A DNA stretch of 64,000 bases from an uncultured Brachyspira sp. (GTDB lineage Bacteria; Spirochaetota; Brachyspiria; Brachyspirales; Brachyspiraceae). Location: the NCBI RefSeq assembly GCF_944390845.1, contig NZ_CALXRM010000004.1, positions 21,983-85,982 of the forward strand, given 5' to 3'. Shown here in pieces: positions 55,702 to 64,000 of this stretch; positions within the stretch are counted from its first letter, which is position 1, and each line of letters begins with the position of its first letter. The notes under the pieces are model-generated. The model did no database searches, was not told the DNA's origin, and saw only the letters and a list, made by a program, of their open reading frames with translations. The position numbers were made by a program, and so were the translations under genes.

Positions 55702-57552
55702 ATGAGAAAATTTAACAGTATAGCTTTTAAAATCCCCCTTATTGTAAATATAGTTATTGTTATATTATCATTTACAATAATATTTACTTCTATAAACATA
55801 GCAAGCAAAGCTATAAATAATGCTACATATTCAGGATTTTCTACTTCTGTAAATGGTTATTCTTCTTTGCTTGATACTATACTTAATGAGCAATTAATTA
55901 TTATGGACGCTTATTCAAGAATACCTACTATTATAGAATATATGCAGACAAGAAGTGAATATGTTAAAGATAGAGCTATAAGAACTATGATAAATTTATT
56001 TGATAATAATGATTACATACTTACATTAGATTTAATAGATTTAAATGGAAGAGTAATAGAATCTTATAATGGAGATACTAAAAACTCAGGTTTGGACATG
56101 TCTGCAGCATATCCTCAATTATGGAAAGAATTTGTTGATTCAGGTTATGATCATGCTACAAGTGATACAATATATGAATCTGATATAAATAATGGTTTTA
56201 TACTTCCTATAGTGCATTCTGTATATAGTTTAGAAGGACAACTTATAGGAAGTTTTGTTGCTTTTGTGGATTGGTCAAGAATAATAAATGAAACATTGGC
56301 TGATACTAGAAGTGAATTTTCTGAAGATAAAAGTATATTTGCTTTAAATGAAGCAAATTTACAAGTTGTATATCATAATATTGATAGAACTTTAGGAACT
56401 GAGGCAAATTCTTCTTTGAAAACTCCAGCTGGTAAGGATTCAGGTTTATTTTCATATACTCATGAAGGCATAAAAAGAAGTGCATTTTTCAAAAGAATGA
56501 AATCTCAGCCTTGGTTTATGATGTGCGGTATCACTCAGAAACTATTGTATGCTGAAAGCAGAAAGATGACTATTATAGGTATAATATTAGGTATAGCTGG
56601 TATTATATTTTCTTCTGTAGTATCAGGTTTCTATATAGGAAGACTTATCAGACCTATAAGAGATATAGTAGATGAAGCTCATAAAATGGCAGAAGGTAAT
56701 TTTATGTTTGCATCTAAATTAGATAAAAGAGATGATGAAATTGGTGAATTGTCACATTCATTCGATACTATGAGAAATAGATTTGTAGAAGTAATTTCTG
56801 AGGTTCTTGCAGCTTCTTCTGAAATAGCTAATGCTGCTAATGAGCTTCATAAAGGAAGTGAAGATTTAGCACAGAGAACAGAATATCAGGCTTCAAGTTT
56901 GGAAGAAACAGCTAGTTCTATGGAAGAGATGGCATCTACAATAAAATCATCAGCACAAAATTCAGTTGATGGTAATAATGTAATGATAGCTTCAAGAAAT
57001 GCTGTTATTGAAGGCGGCAGTGTAATAGCTAATACTACAAAAATGATAGAAGAAGTTTACGAAGCTAGTGCTAAGATAAAAGACATCACTAAAGTAATAG
57101 AAAATATAGCATTCCAAACTAACATATTAGCTTTGAATGCTTCAGTAGAGGCAGCCAGAGCAGGCGATCAAGGTAGAGGTTTCGCAGTTGTAGCAAGCGA
57201 AGTAAGAAATTTGGCACAGAACTCACAGTCTTCAGCTAAAGATATTACTACTCTTATAGACGATATTTACGAGAAAATCAATAAATCAGCCGAAATGGCT
57301 AGACACTCTCAAGATATTTTTAATAATATAGAGATGAAAATAGAAGAAACTTCTAAGATTATGAATGATATAAGTCAGACAGCTATAGAACAGGAATCAG
57401 GTGTTGATCAAGTTAATACAGCAGTAACAAAAATGGACAATATAACTCAGCAAAATGCTGCTTTAGTAGAACAGTCTACAGCAGCTTCAAGATCTTTACT
57501 TGATCAAGCTAATCACTTAGAAGATATTATGAGTTTCTTTAAAGTTAAATAA
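55702..57552 (+). CDS. Methyl-accepting chemotaxis protein, tandem copy 3
   Basis: 616 residues from ATG 55702, chosen by alignment to the starts of the sister copies (an in-frame TTG at 55687 adds five residues). Sensor resembles copy 1 ([25 protein letters not shown]). [23 protein letters not shown]. The signalling domain matches copies 1 and 2. Sensor of copy 3 and copy 1 share an ancestor closer than either with copy 2. Confidence 0.95.
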   Translation: MRKFNSIAFKIPLIVNIVIVILSFTIIFTSINIASKAINNATYSGFSTSVNGYSSLLDTILNEQLIIMDAYSRIPTIIEYMQTRSEYVKDRAIRTMINLFDNNDYILTLDLIDLNGRVIESYNGDTKNSGLDMSAAYPQLWKEFVDSGYDHATSDTIYESDINNGFILPIVHSVYSLEGQLIGSFVAFVDWSRIINETLADTRSEFSEDKSIFALNEANLQVVYHNIDRTLGTEANSSLKTPAGKDSGLFSYTHEGIKRSAFFKRMKSQPWFMMCGITQKLLYAESRKMTIIGIILGIAGIIFSSVVSGFYIGRLIRPIRDIVDEAHKMAEGNFMFASKLDKRDDEIGELSHSFDTMRNRFVEVISEVLAASSEIANAANELHKGSEDLAQRTEYQASSLEETASSMEEMASTIKSSAQNSVDGNNVMIASRNAVIEGGSVIANTTKMIEEVYEASAKIKDITKVIENIAFQTNILALNASVEAARAGDQGRGFAVVASEVRNLAQNSQSSAKDITTLIDDIYEKINKSAEMARHSQDIFNNIEMKIEETSKIMNDISQTAIEQESGVDQVNTAVTKMDNITQQNAALVEQSTAASRSLLDQANHLEDIMSFFKVK

Positions 57553-57573
57553 TATATTATTTAGTAAAATATA

Positions 57574-57623
57574 AAATTATTGGTTTTAGGTTAAAATGAT
57601 AATCTAAAGCCAATAATTTTTTT
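57574..57623 (+). terminator. Terminator after MCP tandem copy 3
   Basis: AAATTATTGGTTTTAG pairs with CTAAAGCCAATAATTT (one G-U pair) and Ts follow. Confidence 0.92.
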
Positions 57624-57815
57624 ATTAATTTCTTATCCATAAAATCTTATCAAAATAATTATATATTTCAATTTTTAAATCTTATATTACATATAATACA
57701 TGTATTGTTTTATTTTATATATAACTGTTTACAAAATTATATAAAAAATTTGCAATTTAGATATATTCTAATATACTTATTATATCTTATAAATATGAAA
57801 TTAAAGGAAATTGAT

Positions 57816-59375
57816 ATGATTAATGAAGAATTAAATTCCAAATTAGATCAGTTATATTCTGAAGGCAAACATCATGATATAGTAAAATTATTATTATCTA
57901 TTCCAGAAAAAGATCAAGATGATGATATTAGAGGGCTTCTTGCTGTGGCTTATAATAATACAGGGAAGTTTGATTTAGCAATAGAAGTTTTAAACTCATT
58001 AAGTGAAGAAGTTAGAAATCATCATACTTGGTTTTATAAGACAGCTTATGCACATTTGGGAAAATGTGATGCTGATACTTCTACTAAATATATAGAGAGA
58101 GCTATATATACTCTTGAAATGAATAAGGATAATATAAGTATTGAAGAATATGATTACTATAATAATCTTTATAATAGATTTAAAGATGATATAAGAAAAG
58201 ATGCATTTCAATATGAGGCTAATAGTGTAGATGCTAATAATGCAGATTCTATTATAAATGATATATCATCAATACTTTCAAATGATATAGAAAATGAAAT
58301 AATAGAAGGAAGCATAGTTATAAAAAAATGGAATATATTTATCAATGCTTATGTTGATAATGTGACAGATAAAAGTGCTGTTATAAATTATTATATATCA
58401 AGTCCTAATTGGGACAGAAATATATTTGAATGCTGTGCCAGTGCAGGAAAGGATACTAATACAGCTGCTGGTCTAGCTAATGGAAGTTTTGCCTATGGCA
58501 TAATGACTGGAATAAAAGCTATGAATGAAGGAAAGATTCTTGATGAAGTAGAAACCGAATTTGCAGGAAAGACTCATAAATGGAAAGTATATACAAGCAA
58601 TTTAGTAAATATTGGAAATAATTCTCAAAATCCAAAGAATGTTAATACATATTGGAATATGTTCAAAGATGATATATTAAAGCGTATAGGAAATCAGAAA
58701 ATTTGTTATATAAAAATATATGGGGCAAAGGCTAGAGATAATTATTCTGTTGGTGAGTTGAGAATAAATGATGTAAACATACCTGAGCTTGCTAATAAAA
58801 TGAATGAGTATGTAAAAACTTGGGGAGAAACAGATTTCCTTTCTGATAAGCAATTTTTCTTTTTAGTTCAAGATGATGAAACTTATACTCCTTATCCATA
58901 TTCTAATGAAGAAATTTTGAATTTTGTTCAGCAGTATGCCAATATAGTTTTAAATGCTGATGAAACAGAAGACTATTATGATAAATTAGGAGATTTAGCT
59001 GAAAACCTAACTAAAGATTATAGTCTTGCTTCGGATTTATTTTTATTCTTGCCTGAAATTTGTGCTGATAATGAATTTTATAATGAGCTTCATTCAGGAG
59101 AGCTTGTTAATTTCCATTTCAAAACAAAGAATTGTTCAATTTATAAAACTCAGCTTCATACATATCACTTACTTAATAATTATCTTTTTTCACTATTTAA
59201 TAGTGGGGCATTTAATGGAAAAGAAAATGAGATATATGCTAAATTTATAAATATGAGTGCAGGATATAATATATATTCACAAATCAAGGCTGACTATGAA
59301 AAGAAAAATCAGAAGCTTGAGAATTTAGAAGTGAATATAAGTTTCAATGTAGATGATGATTATGAAATTAGATAA
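57816..59375 (+). CDS. TPR-like N-terminal protein of unknown function
   Basis: 519 residues from ATG 57816, decided by AAAGGAAA just upstream (the open frame extends further but without a site). N-terminal ~110 residues look like two TPR units (DDIRGLLAVAYNNTGKFDLAIEVLNSLSEE, WFYKTAYAHLGKCD). The rest, with VINYYISSPNWDRNIFECCASAGKDTNTAAGLANGSFAYGIMTGIKAM and KIYGAKARDNYSVGELRIND, resembles proteins annotated as DUF6348, but this is uncertain. No signal peptide. Isolated gene between the MCP cluster and a repeat element. Confidence 0.5.
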   Translation: MINEELNSKLDQLYSEGKHHDIVKLLLSIPEKDQDDDIRGLLAVAYNNTGKFDLAIEVLNSLSEEVRNHHTWFYKTAYAHLGKCDADTSTKYIERAIYTLEMNKDNISIEEYDYYNNLYNRFKDDIRKDAFQYEANSVDANNADSIINDISSILSNDIENEIIEGSIVIKKWNIFINAYVDNVTDKSAVINYYISSPNWDRNIFECCASAGKDTNTAAGLANGSFAYGIMTGIKAMNEGKILDEVETEFAGKTHKWKVYTSNLVNIGNNSQNPKNVNTYWNMFKDDILKRIGNQKICYIKIYGAKARDNYSVGELRINDVNIPELANKMNEYVKTWGETDFLSDKQFFFLVQDDETYTPYPYSNEEILNFVQQYANIVLNADETEDYYDKLGDLAENLTKDYSLASDLFLFLPEICADNEFYNELHSGELVNFHFKTKNCSIYKTQLHTYHLLNNYLFSLFNSGAFNGKENEIYAKFINMSAGYNIYSQIKADYEKKNQKLENLEVNISFNVDDDYEIR

Positions 59376-59389
59376 GTAATATTTTTGAA

Positions 59390-59583
59390 CACACGCTTTA
59401 ATAATTAATAAATATAAATGAATCTTATTACTAATTAAATTTATATTTTTAATTTTATTAAGCGTGTGGTGTATGTATTTTAAATTTAAAAAAATCTTGG
59501 GTGGGTGTTAACATTTCTTTTTTAACAATAAAGAAATAAAAAATAGAAATTACAGAATACCGCAATATAAGATAAAGGGCGGG
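59390..59583 (+). repeat. GGGCGGG/CCGCACG composite element, half copy E
   Basis: Arms CACACGC (59390-59396) and GCGTGTGG (59462-59469), then GGGTGGG 59499-59505 and GGGCGGG 59577-59583 (78 apart). The region between boxes nearly equals the reverse of copy B. Right half only, as in copy A. It fills the 240-base gap. Confidence 0.8.
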
Positions 59584-59614
59584 TAAATTAAAATAATACA
59601 AAATAGAAGTTTTA

Positions 59615-60298
59615 TTAAAATTCAAAATTATTTTTAATATATTCTTTTACTTCTATAAGATCATTAAATTTTTTATATGATAATTCTTTTTCTTCTTCCA
59701 TTGATAATAAAAACAAATCAGGAATATAAAACCTTTTCTCTATATCAGCATTTTTAGCAGATAATAAACCATTTTTTGAATCTTCTAATATTATTACATT
59801 ATTTTTATCAGCTTTAAAATGATTGCATGCATTGTTATATAAATCAGGATAAGGTTTAGGTTTTTCAACTTCATTTCCAGAAACTATATAATCAAATTTT
59901 TCTTTTAAATTTGTTTTTTCCAAATATAAATCAACTTTTCTTTTTATACTTGAGCTTGCTATCGCTTTTTTTACACCATTTTCATTTAAAAAATCTAATA
60001 ATTCCAAAGCACCTTTTTTTATATTTATACCATCTTCATTTACTATATTGAATGCTTCTTCAATTTGATTATTTATCATGTTATAGAATATTTTTTCATT
60101 ATCAATATTTGATATTTCCATTATAGTACTTTTTATAGAGCTTTCATTTGAACCTAATATTTTACTGAAGAATAATTTTTCTACATCAATATTAATATTA
60201 TAATTTTTGAAAGATTTTTTCCAAGCAGCTAAACTAATAGTTTCAGTATCAAGAAGTAATCCGTCCATATCAAATATTACTAAATCTAATTTATTCAT
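59615..60298 (-). CDS. HAD-superfamily phosphatase, beta-phosphoglucomutase-like
   Basis: 227 residues. Seen: VIFDMDGLLLDTE (catalytic Asp 9 and 11), AIASSSIKRKVDLYL, KPKPYPDLYN and VIILEDSKNGLLSAKNA, which are HAD motifs I-IV. The cap is of the helical subclass-I type. Substrate probably a sugar phosphate. Start codon is not assisted by a clear site. Confidence 0.9.
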   Translation of the reverse strand: MNKLDLVIFDMDGLLLDTETISLAAWKKSFKNYNINIDVEKLFFSKILGSNESSIKSTIMEISNIDNEKIFYNMINNQIEEAFNIVNEDGINIKKGALELLDFLNENGVKKAIASSSIKRKVDLYLEKTNLKEKFDYIVSGNEVEKPKPYPDLYNNACNHFKADKNNVIILEDSKNGLLSAKNADIEKRFYIPDLFLLSMEEEKELSYKKFNDLIEVKEYIKNNFEF

Positions 60299-60330
60299 AT
60301 TTTTTCCAATAAATGCTAGTTTGTTATATT

Positions 60331-60891
60331 TTATGATAGTTTTATTAAAAAGTTTTTTAATTCATTTAAATAAGGATCATCAAAATTTATATATGGTGTC
60401 AAATCAAATTTTTCTATTTTTTGAATAGTATTTTTAAATCCAAATGCGTGCATATAAGCATACACTTTTGATTTTTTTGCTGGAGTATTAATGTTTGGAT
60501 TAGTGTTTTTAAGTCCATTAATGCATTTTTCATAACTATCAAAACAATTTAAAACATCTTTATATATTGCTATTTTTTCTAATAATGTTTCTAAGTTTCC
60601 AGTATCTTTATTATTTGGAAATAAAAATATATTATCATCGTTAGAAATTTCAAATTGATTTTTTATATTATTAATTGAAGCATTATAATCAAGATCAGCA
60701 TCAAATATTATCATATATTTACCATTTGTTTTTTTTATTTTATTTTTGTATTCGAATAATTTGTCTTTTCCGCCTACTTGTTCTATTTTATAATTACTTT
60801 CATTTTTTATATCACCATTATTTTTCAAATATTTTATATATAATTCTAAAAAATCTTTATCGCTGCTTCCTTCTACAAAAATAGTTATCAT
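60331..60891 (-). CDS. TOPRIM-like (DUF3226 type) protein, defence pair
   Basis: 186 residues. IFVEGSSDKDFLELY (E7) and YMIIFDADLDYN (D64, D66, D68) give the TOPRIM Glu and DxD metal sites, with spacing as in OLD-family and DUF3226 nucleases. It lies 2 bases after the AAA ATPase gene on the same strand, so expressed together. Two-gene ATPase plus TOPRIM systems include PARIS (AriA/AriB) and related anti-phage modules. The second half (IQKIEKFDLTPYINFDDPYLNELKNFL) is of the DUF3226 kind. Confidence 0.7.
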   Translation of the reverse strand: MITIFVEGSSDKDFLELYIKYLKNNGDIKNESNYKIEQVGGKDKLFEYKNKIKKTNGKYMIIFDADLDYNASINNIKNQFEISNDDNIFLFPNNKDTGNLETLLEKIAIYKDVLNCFDSYEKCINGLKNTNPNINTPAKKSKVYAYMHAFGFKNTIQKIEKFDLTPYINFDDPYLNELKNFLIKLS

Positions 60892-60893
60892 TA

Positions 60894-61931
60894 TTAATCC
60901 CTCATTTCATTATCATTTTCTATAAAATGAGAAAAATTTTCTTGAGTATAATTTATTATATCAATATTATTTTCATTATTTATATATGTGTTATATACAG
61001 AAAGCATATCATTATAATTATTTTCATCTAAAATATTATTCAAAATCTCTAATAATTCTTTATTATGAGTTGTAACAAAAAATTGTAAACTATATTCTTT
61101 TGAGAGTGATAAAATATTTTCAAGTAAAATTTTTACACTTTCAAAATGCATACCATTTTCTATTTCATCAATAACAATATATTTATTTCCAGCTACCATA
61201 GAAGCAATAATTTTTAGATATGTTTGAAATCCTTTTCCCATAGATTTTATATTTATCGCATGTGTTAAATTAACTAATTCTACAGCAACTTTATTTTCTA
61301 TAAATCTTATATCTTTTATTCTATTGTCAAATTTAGTATATAAAGATTTAAATTGTTCTTTTTTTTGATTATTTGATAATATGGATTTTAAATTACTGGA
61401 AAAATCCTCAGATATATACCCACTGATAAAATCAACGTTATCATTCAAATTTATTTGAAGATTGTTTATTTTTACACTGATCTTTTTCTCTTTTTTTATA
61501 AATGATATTGTTGAAGTTCTGCTTTTTCCATTGTTTGATATTTTGTATAATAATTTATTGAGTTCCGTATTATATATTTCTTCAGATTTATCATCAGATA
61601 TTATAATTTCTCTTTCTTGTTTATATGGAGATATTTCAATGTTATAATTATCATTATCAATTTTTGTGTTAAGCATAATAGGAATATTGATATTATAATC
61701 ATAAAATAATGACTCAAATATATCATCATCTCTAATAATACCTCTAAAATATGATAATAACATTAAAGAATTAGCATTTTTAGTAATACCACATGCTATT
61801 GCTTCTATTACAGATGTTTTTCCAGTATTTGCTTTACCTAGAAAAATATTTATGTTTTTAAAATTATCAATTGTTAAATGTTTAATTCCTCTGAAATTTT
61901 TTATCTCTATATTATTTAACATTTTATACAT
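60894..61931 (-). CDS. AAA-type (OLD/AriA-like) ATPase, defence pair
   Basis: 345 residues. ABC-ATPase-like AAA_15/21 protein: Walker A LGKANTGKTS (31-40), signature-like NIKSMGKGFQTYLKI (227-241), Walker B YIVIDEIENG (251-260) and a switch His in FFVTTHNKE (285-292). The insert between is short and has no long coiled coil, unlike SMC or RecF. Start at 61931 has GGGAA 5 bases before; 61922 is an alternative start. The paired TOPRIM protein makes an infection-sensing defence system the most likely role. Confidence 0.75.
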   Translation of the reverse strand: MYKMLNNIEIKNFRGIKHLTIDNFKNINIFLGKANTGKTSVIEAIACGITKNANSLMLLSYFRGIIRDDDIFESLFYDYNINIPIMLNTKIDNDNYNIEISPYKQEREIIISDDKSEEIYNTELNKLLYKISNNGKSRTSTISFIKKEKKISVKINNLQINLNDNVDFISGYISEDFSSNLKSILSNNQKKEQFKSLYTKFDNRIKDIRFIENKVAVELVNLTHAINIKSMGKGFQTYLKIIASMVAGNKYIVIDEIENGMHFESVKILLENILSLSKEYSLQFFVTTHNKELLEILNNILDENNYNDMLSVYNTYINNENNIDIINYTQENFSHFIENDNEMRD

Positions 61932-61965
61932 TTATTCCCAAGTAATTAACTTAAATGATTAATTC

Positions 61966-62006
61966 ATATTAAGTCCCTACAATAATGATAGTAGGAACTT
62001 AATATG
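61966..62006 (-). terminator. Hairpin after aspS
   Basis: CATATTAAGTCCCTAC pairs with GTAGGAACTTAATATG (one mismatch); T run weak. Between the end of aspS and the ATPase start on the same strand. Confidence 0.5.
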
Positions 62007-62032
62007 TTATAAATAAGATTTATTTTATATTA

Positions 62033-63796
62033 TTATTCTTCAACTTTCAAATGAAGCTCATCTAATTGATCAGCATCAACAGTAGAAGGACATCCGCTCA
62101 TTAAACATTGCCCTTTTTGAGTTTTAGGGAATGCTATAACTTCTCTTATGCTGTCTTGTTTCTGTAATAACATTATAACTCTGTCTATACCGAAAGCCAT
62201 ACCGCACATAGGAGGAGCACCATATTTTAAAGCGTCAAGTAAGAATCCGAATCTTAATTTTGCTTTTTCTTCATCTATACCTAAAAGTTTAAATATTATA
62301 GCTTGTATCTTGCTGTCATAAATACGCTGACCGCCGCCGCCTATTTCATTACCGTTTAATACTAAGTCATAAGTATCGCTTCTTACTTTAAGAGGTTCGC
62401 TTTCAAGTATAGCAACATCTTCAGGTACAGGAGCAGTAAATGGGTGGTGAGTAGCTGATATTCTCTTTTCTTTGTGATCATATTCAAATAATGGGAATTC
62501 TACTACCCATAAGAAATTCAATTTATCTTTATCTATTAAATTTAATTTCTCAGCAACTCTTAATCTTAAATTACCTAAAGCGTCATAAGTAACTTTTGGA
62601 GTATCAGCAACAAAGAATAATAAATCTCCTTTTTCTGCTTTTGTAACTTCTAATATTTTCTTTTGATTTTCTTCAGAGAAGAATTTAACAATGTTAGACT
62701 CAAGTCCGTTTTCAGTAACTCTCATCCAAGCAAGACCTTTAGCACCAAATATACCAACATATTTAGTAAAGTCGTCAATATCTTTTCTGCTTAATTTATC
62801 AACGCCGCCTTTAGCATTTAAACATCTTATTATAAATTTGTTGTCTAAAGCATTTTTGAATACTGCAAAATCGCAGCCTCTAACAGCATCTTCAACATTG
62901 ATAAGTTTTAATTCAAATCTAGTATCAGGCTTATCGCTTCCGTACATTTCCATAGCATCATAATAATTTAATCTAGGGAATGGAGTAGGGATATCTATAC
63001 CGTAAACATCTTTAACTATATTAGCAGTAACACTTTCCATAATAGATAAGAATTCATCAGTATTAAGGAAAGAAGTTTCAATATCAACTTGAGTAAATTC
63101 AGGCTGTCTGTCAGCTCTTAAGTCCTCATCACGGAAACATTTAGCAACTTGATAGTATCTTTCAAAACCGCCTATCATAAGTATTTGTTTGAATATTTGA
63201 GGAGATTGAGGCAATGCATAGAAATCTCCGGCATTTAATCTTGAAGGAACTAAGAAGTCTCTTGCACCTTCAGGAGTACTTTTATTTAATATAGGAGTTT
63301 CAACATCTATAAAACCATTATCAGCTAAATGTTTTCTGAAAGCATTAGTAATTTGGAATCTTTTGTATAAGTTATTAAATACTTTAGTTCTTCTTAGGTC
63401 TAAGTATCTGTATTTTAATCTTATATCTTCACCAGTATCAATATCATCTTCAAGTAAGAAAGGAGGAGTTTCAGAAGTATTAAGAAGCTCCATTTTTTCA
63501 ACCATAACCTCAATTTCACCAGTAGGGATTTTAGGGTTAACCATTTCAGGACTTCTAGCTCTTACTTTACCTTCAACACTGATAACATATTCGCTTCTTA
63601 AATCTTGGGCGTCATTATGTGCTTCTTTGCTGATTTCAGGATTGAATACAATTTGTACAAAACCTGTTCTGTCTCTTAAATCTACGAATATTACTCCGCC
63701 ATGATCTCTTCTTCTTAACACCCAACCGGCTAGTTTTACTTCTTTGCCGATATCGTCTTTTGTTAATATTCCATTATAGGCACTTTTAAAACGCAT
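62033..63796 (-). CDS. aspS: Aspartyl-tRNA synthetase
   Basis: 587 residues, bacterial-type class II enzyme with the N-terminal OB domain (VKLAGWVLRRRDHGGVIFVDLRDRTG), motif 2 (FRDEDLRADRQPEFTQVD), the GAD insertion domain in the middle, and motif 3 (GMAFGIDRVIMLL). AGAGGA precedes the ATG at 63796. Charges tRNA-Asp. The gene beyond its start lies outside the window. Confidence 0.97.
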   Translation of the reverse strand: MRFKSAYNGILTKDDIGKEVKLAGWVLRRRDHGGVIFVDLRDRTGFVQIVFNPEISKEAHNDAQDLRSEYVISVEGKVRARSPEMVNPKIPTGEIEVMVEKMELLNTSETPPFLLEDDIDTGEDIRLKYRYLDLRRTKVFNNLYKRFQITNAFRKHLADNGFIDVETPILNKSTPEGARDFLVPSRLNAGDFYALPQSPQIFKQILMIGGFERYYQVAKCFRDEDLRADRQPEFTQVDIETSFLNTDEFLSIMESVTANIVKDVYGIDIPTPFPRLNYYDAMEMYGSDKPDTRFELKLINVEDAVRGCDFAVFKNALDNKFIIRCLNAKGGVDKLSRKDIDDFTKYVGIFGAKGLAWMRVTENGLESNIVKFFSEENQKKILEVTKAEKGDLLFFVADTPKVTYDALGNLRLRVAEKLNLIDKDKLNFLWVVEFPLFEYDHKEKRISATHHPFTAPVPEDVAILESEPLKVRSDTYDLVLNGNEIGGGGQRIYDSKIQAIIFKLLGIDEEKAKLRFGFLLDALKYGAPPMCGMAFGIDRVIMLLQKQDSIREVIAFPKTQKGQCLMSGCPSTVDADQLDELHLKVEE

Positions 63797-64000
63797 ATTA
63801 GTTCCTCTTAAAAAAATTATTTATTTGATTATTAAAAAATAAGTTATATTTCTTTTAATTTGAATAAACATAATTATTATATTATATATAGGTATAAAAA
63901 TCAATAATCAAAATTAATATATTCTGTTTAAGAGCCATAGATATTGCACACTTTTAGTTTAAAAAAAGAAGGTATTCCTTATAATTTAAATTTCTAGAAA
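63797..64000. other. aspS upstream region to window end
   Basis: AT-rich, with a TATAAT-like box on the minus strand near 63880 that may serve aspS. No gene is supported. Confidence 0.4.

Overview
The window is very AT-rich chromosomal DNA. Its gene content and style point to the anaerobic spirochaete genus Brachyspira: Rpn/PD-(D/E)XK nuclease gene, three tandem bacteriohemerythrins, ankyrin proteins, large MCP family, and a tail/lysis gene set that resembles the VSH-1 gene transfer agent. The genus is inferred from reading the proteins, not from a search; the species is not decided.

Layout. 1-5.6 kb: end of a MetQ-like lipoprotein gene, a MATE exporter, an Rpn nuclease gene set between two inverted copies of a GGGCGGG-type repeat, gpmA, and a foreign-looking tcyP-like transporter inserted at the 3' end of gpmA, leaving a second synonymous copy of the last 21 gpmA codons behind it. 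5.7-14.9 kb: a surface-polysaccharide operon. It opens with a (AAAC)19 microsatellite in a leader ORF that overlaps the start of a large GT-C-like membrane protein, followed by rfbF, rfbG, rfbH, a 3,5-epimerase and a reductase (together a plausible CDP-ascarylose route) and a GT2 glycosyltransferase. 15-17.7 kb: enolase, followed by four tandem ~259 bp units, each carrying the last codons of eno plus several hairpins, then a full copy of the GGGCGGG element. 17.8-26.1 kb: three hemerythrins, sirtuin, GT8 glycosyltransferase, Rex repressor, ankyrin protein, UDG-like protein, an Imm17-like small membrane protein, a DUF4234-like protein and a PP2C-like phosphatase flanked by inverted repeats.

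26.5-31.1 kb looks like an origin/centromere region: a cluster of DnaA-box-like TTATCAACA sites in an AT-rich stretch, then a degenerate histidine kinase plus membrane LuxR regulator, flgM and rsmI, then four parS-like palindromes (GTTTCACGTGAAAC type), three of them inside tandem ~328 bp repeats. From here almost every gene to 59 kb is on the + strand, as expected for one replichore. 31.3-39.7 kb: TonB-like protein, PtsN-like EIIA, two iron alcohol dehydrogenases, LPP20-like and CsgG/ankyrin envelope proteins, one of them partly duplicated.

39.9-59.4 kb: an MCP gene, a full GGGCGGG palindromic element, a distal-tail plus lysis cassette (Dit-like, hub-like, two fibre-like proteins, GH19 endolysin, XhlA-like, holin-like, spanin-like pair) without head genes, three more MCPs with near-identical signalling domains, and a TPR-like protein. 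59.4-64 kb: a half copy of the GGGCGGG element, a HAD phosphatase, a two-gene AAA ATPase/TOPRIM pair that looks like an anti-phage defence module, and aspS.

The most unusual signals are not genes: a five-copy composite palindrome family with fixed 76-79 bp box spacing, recurrent duplication of gene 3' ends (gpmA, eno, holin), a hairpin family ending in GAGCATAGCAATAAT, and the parS array.
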